Source of the DNA: Legionella sp.
GTDB taxonomy: Bacteria; Pseudomonadota; Gammaproteobacteria; Legionellales; Legionellaceae
Length of the DNA stretch: 6,020 nt
NCBI GenBank assembly: GCA_004297865.1
Contig: SCSO01000050.1
Coordinates: forward strand, 1-6,020
Direction: 5' to 3'
Under the pieces are notes generated by a model that had not been told where the DNA came from, searched no databases, and saw nothing but the letters and a program-made list of their open reading frames with translations. A program made the translations under genes and the position numbers. This document shows, one piece after another, positions 1 through 5,564 of the stretch. Each line of letters opens with the position of its first letter. The first letter of the stretch is position 1.

Positions 1-50
1 ATCATATCCATCCTGCTAAACTAGCGCTTTATTCACCACGGAGTTCCTAA

Positions 51-629
51 ATGGCTTTTACTTTACCCCCATTACCTTATGCAATGGATGCTTTAGAACC
101 GCAAATCTCTAAAGAAACCTTGGAGTACCATTATGGTAAACATCATAATGCCTATGTTAACAATCTAAATAAATTGATTCCTGGAACTGAATTTGAAGCC
201 ATGAGTCTTGAAGACATCATCATGAAGTCCAAGGGTGGTATTTTTAATAATGCAGCGCAAGTATGGAATCATACCTTTTATTGGCATTGCATGACTCCCA
301 ACGGCGGTGGTGAGCCCACTGGCAAGTTAGCCGAAGCCATCAAGAAAACCTTTGGTTCTTTTGATGCATTCAAAGAACAATTTAGCCAAACAGCGGCTAC
401 CACTTTTGGCTCTGGTTGGGCTTGGTTGGTTCAAGAGAAGAATGGCGATTTAAAAATAATTAGCACCAGTAATGCCGGTACCCCTATGACAGAAGGTTAT
501 ACTGCTTTATTGACTTGCGATGTTTGGGAGCACGCTTATTACATCGATTATCGTAATGTGCGACCTGATTATATTAAAGAGTTTTGGGATTTGGTTAACT
601 GGGAATTTGTCGCCAAAAACCTCAAGTAA
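51..629 (+). CDS. sodB: Superoxide dismutase [Fe]
   Basis: Cytoplasmic iron superoxide dismutase, which converts superoxide to hydrogen peroxide and oxygen. The 192 residues match the usual length of bacterial Fe-SOD, and there is no signal peptide. All four metal ligands are visible: H27, H74 (in WNHTFYWHC), D157 and H161 (in DVWEHAYY). Q70 in AAQVWNH and the run TFGSGWAWL (118-126) are typical of the iron rather than the manganese type. The ATG has a GGAG ribosome site at 40-43 with 7-base spacing. A weak extended -10-like sequence (TGCTAAACT, 14-22) may belong to its promoter, but any -35 region would be outside or at the edge of the window. The argD-like gene follows after 23 bases, so the two are probably co-transcribed. 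The gene is intact and the family assignment is very secure. Confidence 0.97.
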   Translation: MAFTLPPLPYAMDALEPQISKETLEYHYGKHHNAYVNNLNKLIPGTEFEAMSLEDIIMKSKGGIFNNAAQVWNHTFYWHCMTPNGGGEPTGKLAEAIKKTFGSFDAFKEQFSQTAATTFGSGWAWLVQEKNGDLKIISTSNAGTPMTEGYTALLTCDVWEHAYYIDYRNVRPDYIKEFWDLVNWEFVAKNLK

Positions 630-652
630 GGTTATTGAATAAGGAATAGATC

Positions 653-1819
653 ATGGCTTTAATTACAAGTTACAGCCCTCTGCCGGTCACTTTTACGCAT
701 GGTAAGGGAGTTTGGTTGTACGATGAACAGGGAAAGGCCTATCTCGATGGGTTAAGTGGGATAGCAGTTTGTGGATTAGGCCATGCTCATCCTGATGTGA
801 CAGCAACTATTCAACAGCAAGCAGCCAAATTGCTACATACCTCTAATGCCTATCACATTAAGGAGCAAGAGTTATTAGCAGCCAAACTAACGTCCATGAC
901 CGGCATGGACCAAGTTTTCTTTGCCAACTCAGGGGCCGAAGCGAATGAGGCTGCCATTAAATTAACTAGACTTTTTGGCCATAAAAAGGGAATAGATACT
1001 CCGTCTATCATTGTGATGGAGAGAGCATTCCATGGTCGTACTATGGCGACTTTAACCGCTTCAGGAAGTCGTAAAGTACAGGCTGGTTTCGAACCTTTAG
1101 TCCCTGGATTTATTCGCGCACCCTTTAATGACTTGGATGCCATTCATACCATTGCAGCCAATAGGGAAGACGTGGTGGCAGTGATGTTGGAAACCGTTCA
1201 AGGTGAGGGTGGAATTTATGCCGCTGATGAAGGTTATCTGTGTGATGTGGCAAAACTTTGTGAACAAAACGATTGGATGCTCATTTTAGATGAGATTCAA
1301 ACCGGTAATGCACGTACAGGTAAATTGTATTCTTATATGCATTACAACATTCAGCCCGACATAGTAACTACCGCCAAAGGTTTGGCAAATGGCGTACCTA
1401 TTGGTGCTTGTTTGATGAGCAAACGCGCTAAAGACTTATTTAAACCGGGTAATCACGGATCAACTTTCGGCGGGAATCCTTTAGCTTGTGCTACCGCCTT
1501 AACCGTATTAGAAGTTATAGAACGCGATAAGATTTGCGAAAAAGTGATAAAAAATAGTGCGTTATTAATGGACAAACTCATTAGTCATTTAGGTGAGCAT
1601 CCTCATGTTAAAGCAATACGTGGTAAAGGCTTAATGATTGGTATTGAGTTGGATAGACCAGCCAATGATATGCGTAATCTTGGTTTGCAAAATGGCGTGT
1701 TATTCAATGTGACTGCTGATACTGTCGTGCGTTTGTTGCCGCCGTTAATTATCTCTGAAGATGAAATTGAAGAGTTGGTGAATCGTATGGTGTTAACTGT
1801 TAATCAATTTACGGCTTGA
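653..1819 (+). CDS. argD: Acetylornithine aminotransferase-like class III PLP aminotransferase
   Basis: PLP-dependent fold-type I, class III aminotransferase of the acetylornithine/ornithine subgroup. In arginine synthesis ArgD interconverts N-acetylornithine and N-acetylglutamate 5-semialdehyde, and it may also act on succinyl-diaminopimelate. The length (388 residues) fits ArgD. Visible landmarks are the phosphate-binding NSGAEANE (92-99), FHGRT (126-130), the pyridine-nitrogen aspartate D213 in LILDEIQTG, the Schiff-base lysine K242 in TTAKGLANGVPIGA, and GSTFGGNP (269-276). The segment after DEIQTG reads NARTGKL, where family members usually have xGRTGKL, a mild deviation. The start has AAGGA at 641-645 with 7-base spacing. 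The gene lies 23 bases after sodB in a likely operon. No other arginine gene is nearby, so the exact amino donor (acetylornithine, ornithine or another omega-amino acid) is not settled by context. Confidence 0.82.
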   Translation: MALITSYSPLPVTFTHGKGVWLYDEQGKAYLDGLSGIAVCGLGHAHPDVTATIQQQAAKLLHTSNAYHIKEQELLAAKLTSMTGMDQVFFANSGAEANEAAIKLTRLFGHKKGIDTPSIIVMERAFHGRTMATLTASGSRKVQAGFEPLVPGFIRAPFNDLDAIHTIAANREDVVAVMLETVQGEGGIYAADEGYLCDVAKLCEQNDWMLILDEIQTGNARTGKLYSYMHYNIQPDIVTTAKGLANGVPIGACLMSKRAKDLFKPGNHGSTFGGNPLACATALTVLEVIERDKICEKVIKNSALLMDKLISHLGEHPHVKAIRGKGLMIGIELDRPANDMRNLGLQNGVLFNVTADTVVRLLPPLIISEDEIEELVNRMVLTVNQFTA

Positions 1820-1851
1820 TGATCCGCTCTTTCTAGAGAGGGGGTAAATTC

Positions 1852-1873
1852 GTAGGTTGGGTCGTAACCCAAC
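1852..1873 (+). repeat. REP-like palindrome, copy 1
   Basis: A GTAG head at 1852-1855 is followed by a palindrome with arms GTTGGGT (1856-1862) and ACCCAAC (1867-1873) around a centre CGTA. A GTAG tetranucleotide before a palindrome is the architecture known for REP sequences mobilised by RAYT transposases (Y1/IS200-like family). It lies 32 bases after the argD-like stop and faces copy 2 head-to-head in inverted orientation. The paired copies could fold into one large hairpin in the convergent gap and so block read-through or protect the 3' ends of both transcripts; that role is inferred. Confidence 0.8.
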
Positions 1874-1906
1874 ATTAAGACCTTGAGCATGGGTGAACAT
1901 GGTTAT

Positions 1907-1928
1907 GTTGGGTCGCGACCCAACCTAC
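1907..1928 (-). repeat. REP-like palindrome, copy 2 (inverted)
   Basis: This is the same element as copy 1 in reverse orientation, with 20 of 22 positions identical. The arms 1907-1913 and 1918-1924 flank a centre CGCG, so the 18-base core is a perfect palindrome, and the GTAG head is read on the minus strand at 1928-1925. Thirty-three bases separate it from copy 1, giving an inverted REP pair (BIME-like). It sits between two convergent genes, where such pairs commonly occur. Confidence 0.8.
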
Positions 1929-1940
1929 AACTACTTTTTT

Positions 1941-1983
1941 CGTGCCCGTCTTTGAATATTGCACAATATAAAAAACGGGCACG
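1941..1983. repeat. Long hairpin downstream of the MBL-fold gene, not a classic terminator
   Basis: A perfect 9-base inverted repeat (CGTGCCCGT at 1941-1949, ACGGGCACG at 1975-1983) encloses further pairing: TTT (1951-1953) with AAA (1972-1974), and ATATT (1956-1960) with AATAT (1965-1969), around a GCAC tip. The whole 43-base segment can fold into one nearly continuous hairpin. It begins 14 bases beyond the stop of the minus-strand hydrolase. Six T residues precede it on the plus strand (1935-1940), so neither strand has a U-run on the 3' side, which argues against a standard intrinsic terminator. It may stabilise RNA 3' ends or be a small mobile palindrome; the sequence alone does not decide. 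Confidence 0.6.
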
Positions 1984-1997
1984 CTCACAAAATCCGC

Positions 1998-2765
1998 CTA
2001 AAACGTAAAACATTGGCCTTTTATTACGAAACCTTGAAAACCGTCTTTTTTTGCATCTGGTAAAGCACCTGGGTTGTAATGATATAGCCACATTTTTTTC
2101 TTTATTTGCTCAGGTAATTGGCACAAGTCTTTATAATTGGCATGCACACCACTTTTACTCGATTGCGTTTCACAATCATGAAAAATAATATCCGCGTCCT
2201 CATAATAAGGCATAAGCTGCTCGGGAGTATTTTGGGTGTCGGAAGAATAAAATATTCGAGAATTATTATAAGAAAAGAAAAGACCGTAACTGGGCATGAG
2301 TTGATGATTGCTACAAAAATGAACGGTTTTGACCAGTTTAAAATCAATAGCATGCCAGGTGAACCCTTCACTTTCTTTTACAGAATGCACTTCGAAAAAA
2401 GTAGCTAACTTAGCTTCCTCATCCTTCAAGGTGCTTAAGCCACCGGATAAGGTTTTATCCCATAAGTCTTTTACTAAATGTTCTGAAGTAAATAAATGTG
2501 GTTTTCCTTGATATCTGGGATCAAAATAGGTAGTTAAAGCTAGCCACTCTAATCCCCCGCAGTGATCGCAATGTAAATGGGTGAGGTAAACGTTTTTAAT
2601 GTCAGAATAGTTACGTTGTTGGGCGCGTAGAGAATGACGAATGTCCGTCCCTGCATCAATGAGCAGGGTATCTTTATCTATCTCTAACAAAACATTGGAT
2701 TGGTAGTTATCTGGTCCATTGGTAAAAGCAGATCCTGATCCAAGAAAAATCATTTTTAAGGTCAT
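1998..2765 (-). CDS. Metallo-beta-lactamase-fold hydrolase, RNase Z-like
   Basis: A predicted metal-dependent hydrolase of the RNase Z/phosphodiesterase-like branch of the metallo-beta-lactamase superfamily, 255 residues, cytoplasmic with no signal peptide. It opens with the fold's usual first strand, MIFLGSGSA (5-13). The zinc motif HLHCDH gives H63, H65, D67 and H68. Further likely ligands are H149 or H154 (before MPSYGL), D176 in FYSSDTQ, and H229 in WLYHYN. IIFHDCE (193-199) follows the pattern of phosphodiesterase-type members. I see no clear exosite arm of true tRNA 3'-processing RNase Z, so the substrate is unknown. The ATG at 2765 has GGA (2771-2773) 5 bases upstream; ATG codon 5 is a weaker alternative start. 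A promoter lies at 2822-2850, so it can be expressed separately from the upstream phosphodiesterase gene. Confidence 0.88.
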   Translation of the reverse strand: MTLKMIFLGSGSAFTNGPDNYQSNVLLEIDKDTLLIDAGTDIRHSLRAQQRNYSDIKNVYLTHLHCDHCGGLEWLALTTYFDPRYQGKPHLFTSEHLVKDLWDKTLSGGLSTLKDEEAKLATFFEVHSVKESEGFTWHAIDFKLVKTVHFCSNHQLMPSYGLFFSYNNSRIFYSSDTQNTPEQLMPYYEDADIIFHDCETQSSKSGVHANYKDLCQLPEQIKKKMWLYHYNPGALPDAKKDGFQGFVIKGQCFTF

Positions 2766-2791
2766 TTTATTCCAAATAATATGAGAAACAT
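2762..2791 (-). CDS. Possible 9-codon leader ORF overlapping the MBL-fold gene start
   Basis: Inside the leader of the MBL-fold gene, an ATG at 2791-2789 opens a 9-codon frame (MFLILFGIK). Its TGA at 2764-2762 overlaps the downstream ATG as ATGA, the usual signature of translational coupling. An AAGGA at 2802-2806 lies 10 bases before the ATG, a somewhat long but usable spacing. The predicted peptide is hydrophobic. A frame this short can arise by chance, so this is only a possibility. Confidence 0.2.
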   Translation of the reverse strand: MFLILFGIK

Positions 2792-2821
2792 CCCAATTAA
2801 ATCCTTTAAAACCTTTCTTAT

Positions 2822-2850
2822 ATCCTATGCAATAAAAAAAAGATTGTCAA
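2822..2850 (-). promoter_or_regulatory. Predicted sigma70 promoter of the MBL-fold gene
   Basis: Read on the minus strand, a perfect -35 box TTGACA (2850-2845) is followed by a 17-base spacer containing a T-rich run and a -10 box TAGGAT (2827-2822, 4 of 6 consensus). Transcription would start near 2815 and give a leader of about 50 bases. It lies just downstream of REP copy 3, so the hydrolase does not need read-through from the phosphodiesterase gene. Confidence 0.55.
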
Positions 2851-2899
2851 AATTCAAAGCAGTTGTAGCATTCTCTAGGTTAGAAGGATGTATCGCTTT

Positions 2900-2921
2900 G
2901 TTGGGTCATGACCCAACCTAC
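2900..2921 (-). repeat. REP-like palindrome, copy 3, fused to a gene end
   Basis: The third copy of the GTAG-headed element is read on the minus strand: GTAG at 2921-2918, then arms 2917-2911 and 2906-2900 around a centre CATG. The 18-base core is a perfect palindrome. The TAG within its GTAG head is the stop codon of the glycerophosphodiester phosphodiesterase gene, so element and gene overlap by four bases. It sits between two genes of the same orientation, where it could end or attenuate the upstream transcript. Confidence 0.8.
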
Positions 2922-3697
2922 AAATAATCAAGAGCTTTCAAATAATCACTTATTCGTGAAGCCTGATTAGTAAACACCCACTCAATCCCGCGATTTAATT
3001 CTCTATACAAACTAAATTTAGAATCCACAAAGCCCACCCCATAGACCTGTCCTGCCGCTTTAAACTTAGCGATTTGCTTATTAGTCATTAATAAATAACT
3101 ACCCAAAACACCACCATAGGGCTGTTTTAAACTTAAGTTACAGTAAGCTTGGTTGTTATTATGTCCCGAAACCAGTAGTAAGGCTTCTTTAGGAAATTGG
3201 CTAAGCTTTTTTAAAATATCCGGCTCTAAACCTAATAAATGATAGTCTTTAATGGGTTCAATAGTTTTTAAAATCTGCAGCAAAGCTTGCACGTGATTAA
3301 AAGGGGCTTTTAATTCGATAAACAAATGCATATGCGTGCTATATTGCTCTATTACCTCCGCTAAAGAGGGAATGCCTGGTTCAAGTTTACGTAATTCGTT
3401 AAAATTAAGATCCGCTATTGCAACCGGATGCCCCCATAACCGATGTAAAGTGGGATCATGATTGACCATCAGTACGCCATCTTTAGTCGTTTGTATGTCA
3501 AACTCAATTCCCCAACATCCTACCTCTTGAGCGAGTTGAAAAGCTGCGTGAGTATTTTCGAAACGTTTTTGCGCATTATCATGTGCGCCTCTATGAGCGA
3601 TTAGACGAGTTTTCTGAGCCTGAATGGACGAGGGTTTTCTTCTAGGCACAACAGCAAAACACTGATTCACTAGCTTTTCAATGTATGTTAATAACAC
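2918..3697 (-). CDS. Glycerophosphodiester phosphodiesterase family protein
   Basis: A GDPD-family TIM-barrel phosphodiesterase, which typically hydrolyses glycerophosphodiesters from phospholipid turnover to glycerol 3-phosphate and an alcohol using a divalent metal. The signature residues are present: HRG (35-37), ENT (47-49), E65 and D67 in GIEFDIQ, the catalytic H80-D81 in NHDPTL, and E128 with K130 in FIELK. Near the C-terminus, where relatives usually show a TDxP-like motif, it reads TNQA (243-246). The 259-residue length is normal. The start is GTG at 3697 with AAGAGA (3703-3708) 5 bases upstream and a promoter just before it; no in-frame ATG precedes the HRG motif. Residues 1-30 lie outside the barrel and are not a clear signal peptide, so a cytoplasmic UgpQ-like location is likely. 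The stop codon lies inside REP copy 3. Confidence 0.92.
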   Translation of the reverse strand: MLLTYIEKLVNQCFAVVPRRKPSSIQAQKTRLIAHRGAHDNAQKRFENTHAAFQLAQEVGCWGIEFDIQTTKDGVLMVNHDPTLHRLWGHPVAIADLNFNELRKLEPGIPSLAEVIEQYSTHMHLFIELKAPFNHVQALLQILKTIEPIKDYHLLGLEPDILKKLSQFPKEALLLVSGHNNNQAYCNLSLKQPYGGVLGSYLLMTNKQIAKFKAAGQVYGVGFVDSKFSLYRELNRGIEWVFTNQASRISDYLKALDYL

Positions 3698-3721
3698 GAT
3701 AATCTCTTGAATTAAATGAAC

Positions 3722-3750
3722 ATTCTATGTCGCCACGACCTAAAAGGCAA
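3722..3750 (-). promoter_or_regulatory. Predicted sigma70 promoter of the phosphodiesterase gene
   Basis: On the minus strand, TTGCCT (3750-3745, 4 of 6 matches to -35), a 17-base spacer and TAGAAT (3727-3722, 5 of 6 matches to -10). It would start transcription about 18 bases before the GTG codon at 3697, with the ribosome site AAGAGA inside that short leader. This supports the GTG start. Confidence 0.55.
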
Positions 3751-3755
3751 AAGTT

Positions 3756-3767
3756 GGTTAATTAACC
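3756..3767. promoter_or_regulatory. 12-base palindrome between divergent promoters, possible operator
   Basis: GGTTAATTAACC is a perfect 12-base palindrome. It lies 5 bases upstream of the -35 box of the phosphodiesterase promoter and 25 bases upstream of the -35 box of the Sua5 promoter. Position and symmetry suit a dimeric regulator of the divergent pair, but no regulator gene is in the window and I do not recognise the site. Confidence 0.3.
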
Positions 3768-3792
3768 TTATCTTTCGTACCCAGTCTATATT

Positions 3793-3821
3793 TTGGTCAT
3801 TTCTTATAAATATGCGATAAT
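3793..3821 (+). promoter_or_regulatory. Predicted promoter of the Sua5-type gene
   Basis: TTGGTC (3793-3798), a 17-base spacer and GATAAT (3816-3821, 5 of 6 matches to -10). A TG one base before the -10 box (3813-3814) makes it an extended -10, which would compensate for the weak -35. Transcription would start about 32-34 bases before the ATG at 3861. Confidence 0.5.
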
Positions 3822-3860
3822 TCCATTTTACATAGCTAAAACCAGATTTGAGATCCCTCT

Positions 3861-4826
3861 ATGCCTTTTATTACTGATAATATTGGCCGCGCAGCTTCTG
3901 ATTTAAAAGCGGGAAAACCGGTGGCCATCCCCACTGAAACCGTTTATGGATTAGCAGCCATGATCAATCAAGAAGCAGCAATTAGGGCTGTTTTCAACAT
4001 GAAAGATCGCCCGCTACATCATCCTTTAATTGTCCATGTGGCGACGACGGATAACTTGAATCATTGGGTCGAGGAAATCCCTGAGTACGCGCAGAAGTTA
4101 ATAGACCATTTCTGGCCAGGGCCCCTTACCTTGGTTTTGCGTGCCAAAATGCGCCACATTAACCCGCTCATTACGGGTGGACAAACTACTGTTGCCATTC
4201 GCTGCCCTAATCATCCAATGACGCAAAAACTTTTAGCGATGTTGAAAACACCATTGGTTGCTCCTTCCGCCAATCCCTTTGGGAAAATTAGTCCAACAAC
4301 GGCGCAACACGTGAAACAATCCTTTCCCAATGAAGAATTAACCATATTGGATGGAGGTCGCTGTGATGTGGGCATTGAGTCCACTATAGTTGATGCTACC
4401 AATCCTCACAGCTTTCAAATTCTGCGCCATGGAATGATTGATGAACAAGCCATAAGAGAGGTTATTTCCACAGCTCCAGTAAAGTCTGAGCAAGAACCAC
4501 GTGTTCCAGGAGCTATGTCTACTCATTATCAACCAAAAAAAATGCTTTATTATTTTGAAAAACCGGAAGTATTAGATAGCTTTTGCTTAAAAAGAATAGG
4601 GGACGTTTACGCTATCGCTTTCCAAAAACCACTAGGCATAGAAAATGATCGTTTTCACCTACTTTCCCAAGAACCAGAAAAAGCTGCCTTCGAACTCTAT
4701 TATCAATTAAGACTGGCTGATGATTCAGATACCATTTGTATTGCCATAGAATTGCCGCCCGCTGAAGGCCAATGGCAGGGGATTCGCGAAAAAATTATAA
4801 AAGCGGGTCAGCCTTATTCGCGATAA
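3861..4826 (+). CDS. sua5: Threonylcarbamoyl-AMP synthase, long Sua5 type
   Basis: Makes L-threonylcarbamoyl-AMP from threonine, bicarbonate and ATP, the first step of t6A modification at position 37 of ANN-decoding tRNAs; the TsaB/TsaD/TsaE proteins then transfer the group. The YrdC/TsaC domain fills about residues 1-205: PTETVYGLA (24-32), the KxR pair K48/R50, and SxN with S136/N138 in APSAN, then STIVD (174-178). A linker with VPGAMSTHYQP (215-225), the counterpart of the Sua5 PGMxxxHY linker, leads to a C-terminal Sua5 domain to residue 321. This makes it the two-domain Sua5 form rather than the short TsaC of about 190 residues. The ATG has a weak GAGA (3850-3853) 7 bases upstream. It stands alone behind its own promoter. 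The following tRNA-Leu is not a t6A substrate, so that adjacency is probably not functional. Confidence 0.95.
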   Translation: MPFITDNIGRAASDLKAGKPVAIPTETVYGLAAMINQEAAIRAVFNMKDRPLHHPLIVHVATTDNLNHWVEEIPEYAQKLIDHFWPGPLTLVLRAKMRHINPLITGGQTTVAIRCPNHPMTQKLLAMLKTPLVAPSANPFGKISPTTAQHVKQSFPNEELTILDGGRCDVGIESTIVDATNPHSFQILRHGMIDEQAIREVISTAPVKSEQEPRVPGAMSTHYQPKKMLYYFEKPEVLDSFCLKRIGDVYAIAFQKPLGIENDRFHLLSQEPEKAAFELYYQLRLADDSDTICIAIELPPAEGQWQGIREKIIKAGQPYSR

Positions 4827-4829
4827 ATA

Positions 4830-4858
4830 TTGACACTATTATTGATTTTGCGTACCTT
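4830..4858 (+). promoter_or_regulatory. Predicted promoter of tRNA-Leu
   Basis: A perfect TTGACA (4830-4835), a 17-base spacer and a weak -10 TACCTT (4853-4858) are followed by a GC-rich stretch AGCGCCC. A GC-rich discriminator is typical of stable-RNA promoters under stringent control. The promoter begins four bases after the Sua5-type stop codon, so the tRNA can be expressed independently, starting just before 4868. Confidence 0.55.
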
Positions 4859-4867
4859 AGCGCCCAT

Positions 4868-4954
4868 GCCGAGGTGGTGAAATTGGTAGACACGCTAGCT
4901 TCAGGTGCTAGTGGGGGCAACTCCGTGGAGGTTCGAGTCCTCTTCTCGGCACCA
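4868..4954 (+). tRNA. tRNA-Leu, anticodon CAG (CUG codons)
   Basis: An 87-base class II tRNA with an encoded CCA end. The acceptor stem GCCGAGG (4868-4874) pairs with TCTCGGC (4944-4950) with one G-U; A4951 is the discriminator, as expected for leucine, and CCA is 4952-4954. The anticodon stem CTAGC/GCTAG (4895-4899, 4907-4911) carries the loop TTCAGGT with anticodon CAG at 4902-4904. A long variable arm follows, then the T arm GGAGG/CCTCT (4927-4931, 4939-4943) around TTCGAGT. It reads the CUG codon. Its 3' end is partly repeated at 5792-5803, and the opposing DJ-1/PfpI gene ends only 10 bases beyond it. Confidence 0.97.
4941..4952 (+). repeat. att-like direct repeat, copy in tRNA-Leu 3' end
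   Basis: TCTTCTCGGCAC covers the end of the T stem, the 3' acceptor strand, the discriminator and the first C of CCA. The same 12 bases recur exactly at 5792-5803, 851 bases away in direct orientation. The 3' ends of tRNA genes are the classic target of tyrosine-recombinase elements, so this is the candidate tRNA-side attachment repeat. No integrase is present, so the role is inferred. Confidence 0.45.
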
Positions 4955-4964
4955 TTAAATTATT

Positions 4965-5564
4965 TTATAAAAGATAAGCTGAGATATTTTTTACCGCTTT
5001 CTCCACAAACTCATCCTTCTCACCCATCGGTGCAAAGTAATGCAATGCTTTCTTTGCTGTCTCTAAATTATCCAGCTTAGCAATAATCCATGCGCTAAGA
5101 TACGCAGAAGATAAACAACCTCCAGCAGTAGCTATATTATCCTTAGCAAATAGTGGTTGATTAAGAATTTCAATCCCAGCCTCTTGCACCCAAGGTTTAG
5201 TGATAGAATCAGTACACGCAGGGACGTCACTAAGTAATCCAAGCTTCGCCAGCATTAATACACCAGAGCACTGAGCACCAATGATCTGGCGGTTTGGATT
5301 GAGGCTAATTCGAGCCATAATAGACTCGTCTTTGACGATATCTCGTGTCATAACACCACTGCCAACAATCACTGCATCTGCTTTATTAGCCTCTTCAAGC
5401 ATTCCTTGCGCTTTAATGGTTAAGCCTCCCATTGATATGACTTCCATATCCGGGCAACAGATTTTAATATTCCAATCCTTTTTATCAAGCCATTTAAGCA
5501 TTCGAAAAGCGACTAGAGAGTCAATTTCATTAAATCCTTGGAAAGTAAGAATTGCAATATTCAT
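4965..5564 (-). CDS. DJ-1/PfpI family protein
   Basis: A flavodoxin-like-fold member of the DJ-1/PfpI (class I glutamine amidotransferase-like) superfamily, 199 residues, cytoplasmic. The nucleophile-elbow cysteine is C99 in GAQCSGVLMLAKLGLL. E13 in FNEID occupies the place of the acidic residue that contacts this cysteine in DJ-1, and ATAGGC (145-150) before a predicted helix matches the TAGG motif common in this group. The cysteine is followed by Ser-Gly, not the His seen in PfpI-type proteases, so a protease role is unlikely; relatives include isonitrile hydratases, glyoxalase-like enzymes and stress proteins. The substrate cannot be named. The ATG at 5564 has AGGA (5572-5575) with 7-base spacing. 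A -10-like TAAAAT is readable upstream on the minus strand without a good -35. The gene is bracketed by the tRNA 3'-end repeat. Confidence 0.88.
   Translation of the reverse strand: MNIAILTFQGFNEIDSLVAFRMLKWLDKKDWNIKICCPDMEVISMGGLTIKAQGMLEEANKADAVIVGSGVMTRDIVKDESIMARISLNPNRQIIGAQCSGVLMLAKLGLLSDVPACTDSITKPWVQEAGIEILNQPLFAKDNIATAGGCLSSAYLSAWIIAKLDNLETAKKALHYFAPMGEKDEFVEKAVKNISAYLL

Noticed and set aside
853..1143. Minus-strand open frame of 96 codons inside the argD-like gene
   Set aside because: It lies entirely within a gene with clear PLP-enzyme motifs, has no recognisable domain, and is best explained as an antisense shadow.
1830..1842. Small hairpin (CTCT/AGAG) after the argD-like gene considered as an intrinsic terminator
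   Set aside because: The stem is only 4 base pairs and is followed by GGGGG rather than a U-run.
2118..2408. Plus-strand open frame of 96 codons inside the MBL-fold gene
   Set aside because: The opposite strand carries the metal-binding motifs and family pattern; this frame has no recognisable product.
1852..2921. The repeated palindromes considered as a CRISPR array
   Set aside because: The copies are in mixed orientation, irregularly spaced (33 and about 970 bases apart), and have no spacers of uniform length or cas genes.
3861..4954. Functional link between the t6A enzyme gene and the adjacent tRNA-Leu(CAG)
   Set aside because: t6A is placed on tRNAs reading ANN codons, and this tRNA reads CUG and has its own promoter, so adjacency alone is not evidence.
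4772..5080. Plus-strand open frame of 102 codons across the Sua5 end, tRNA-Leu and DJ-1/PfpI end
   Set aside because: It runs through a complete tRNA gene and the ends of two recognised genes, so it is not a real coding region.
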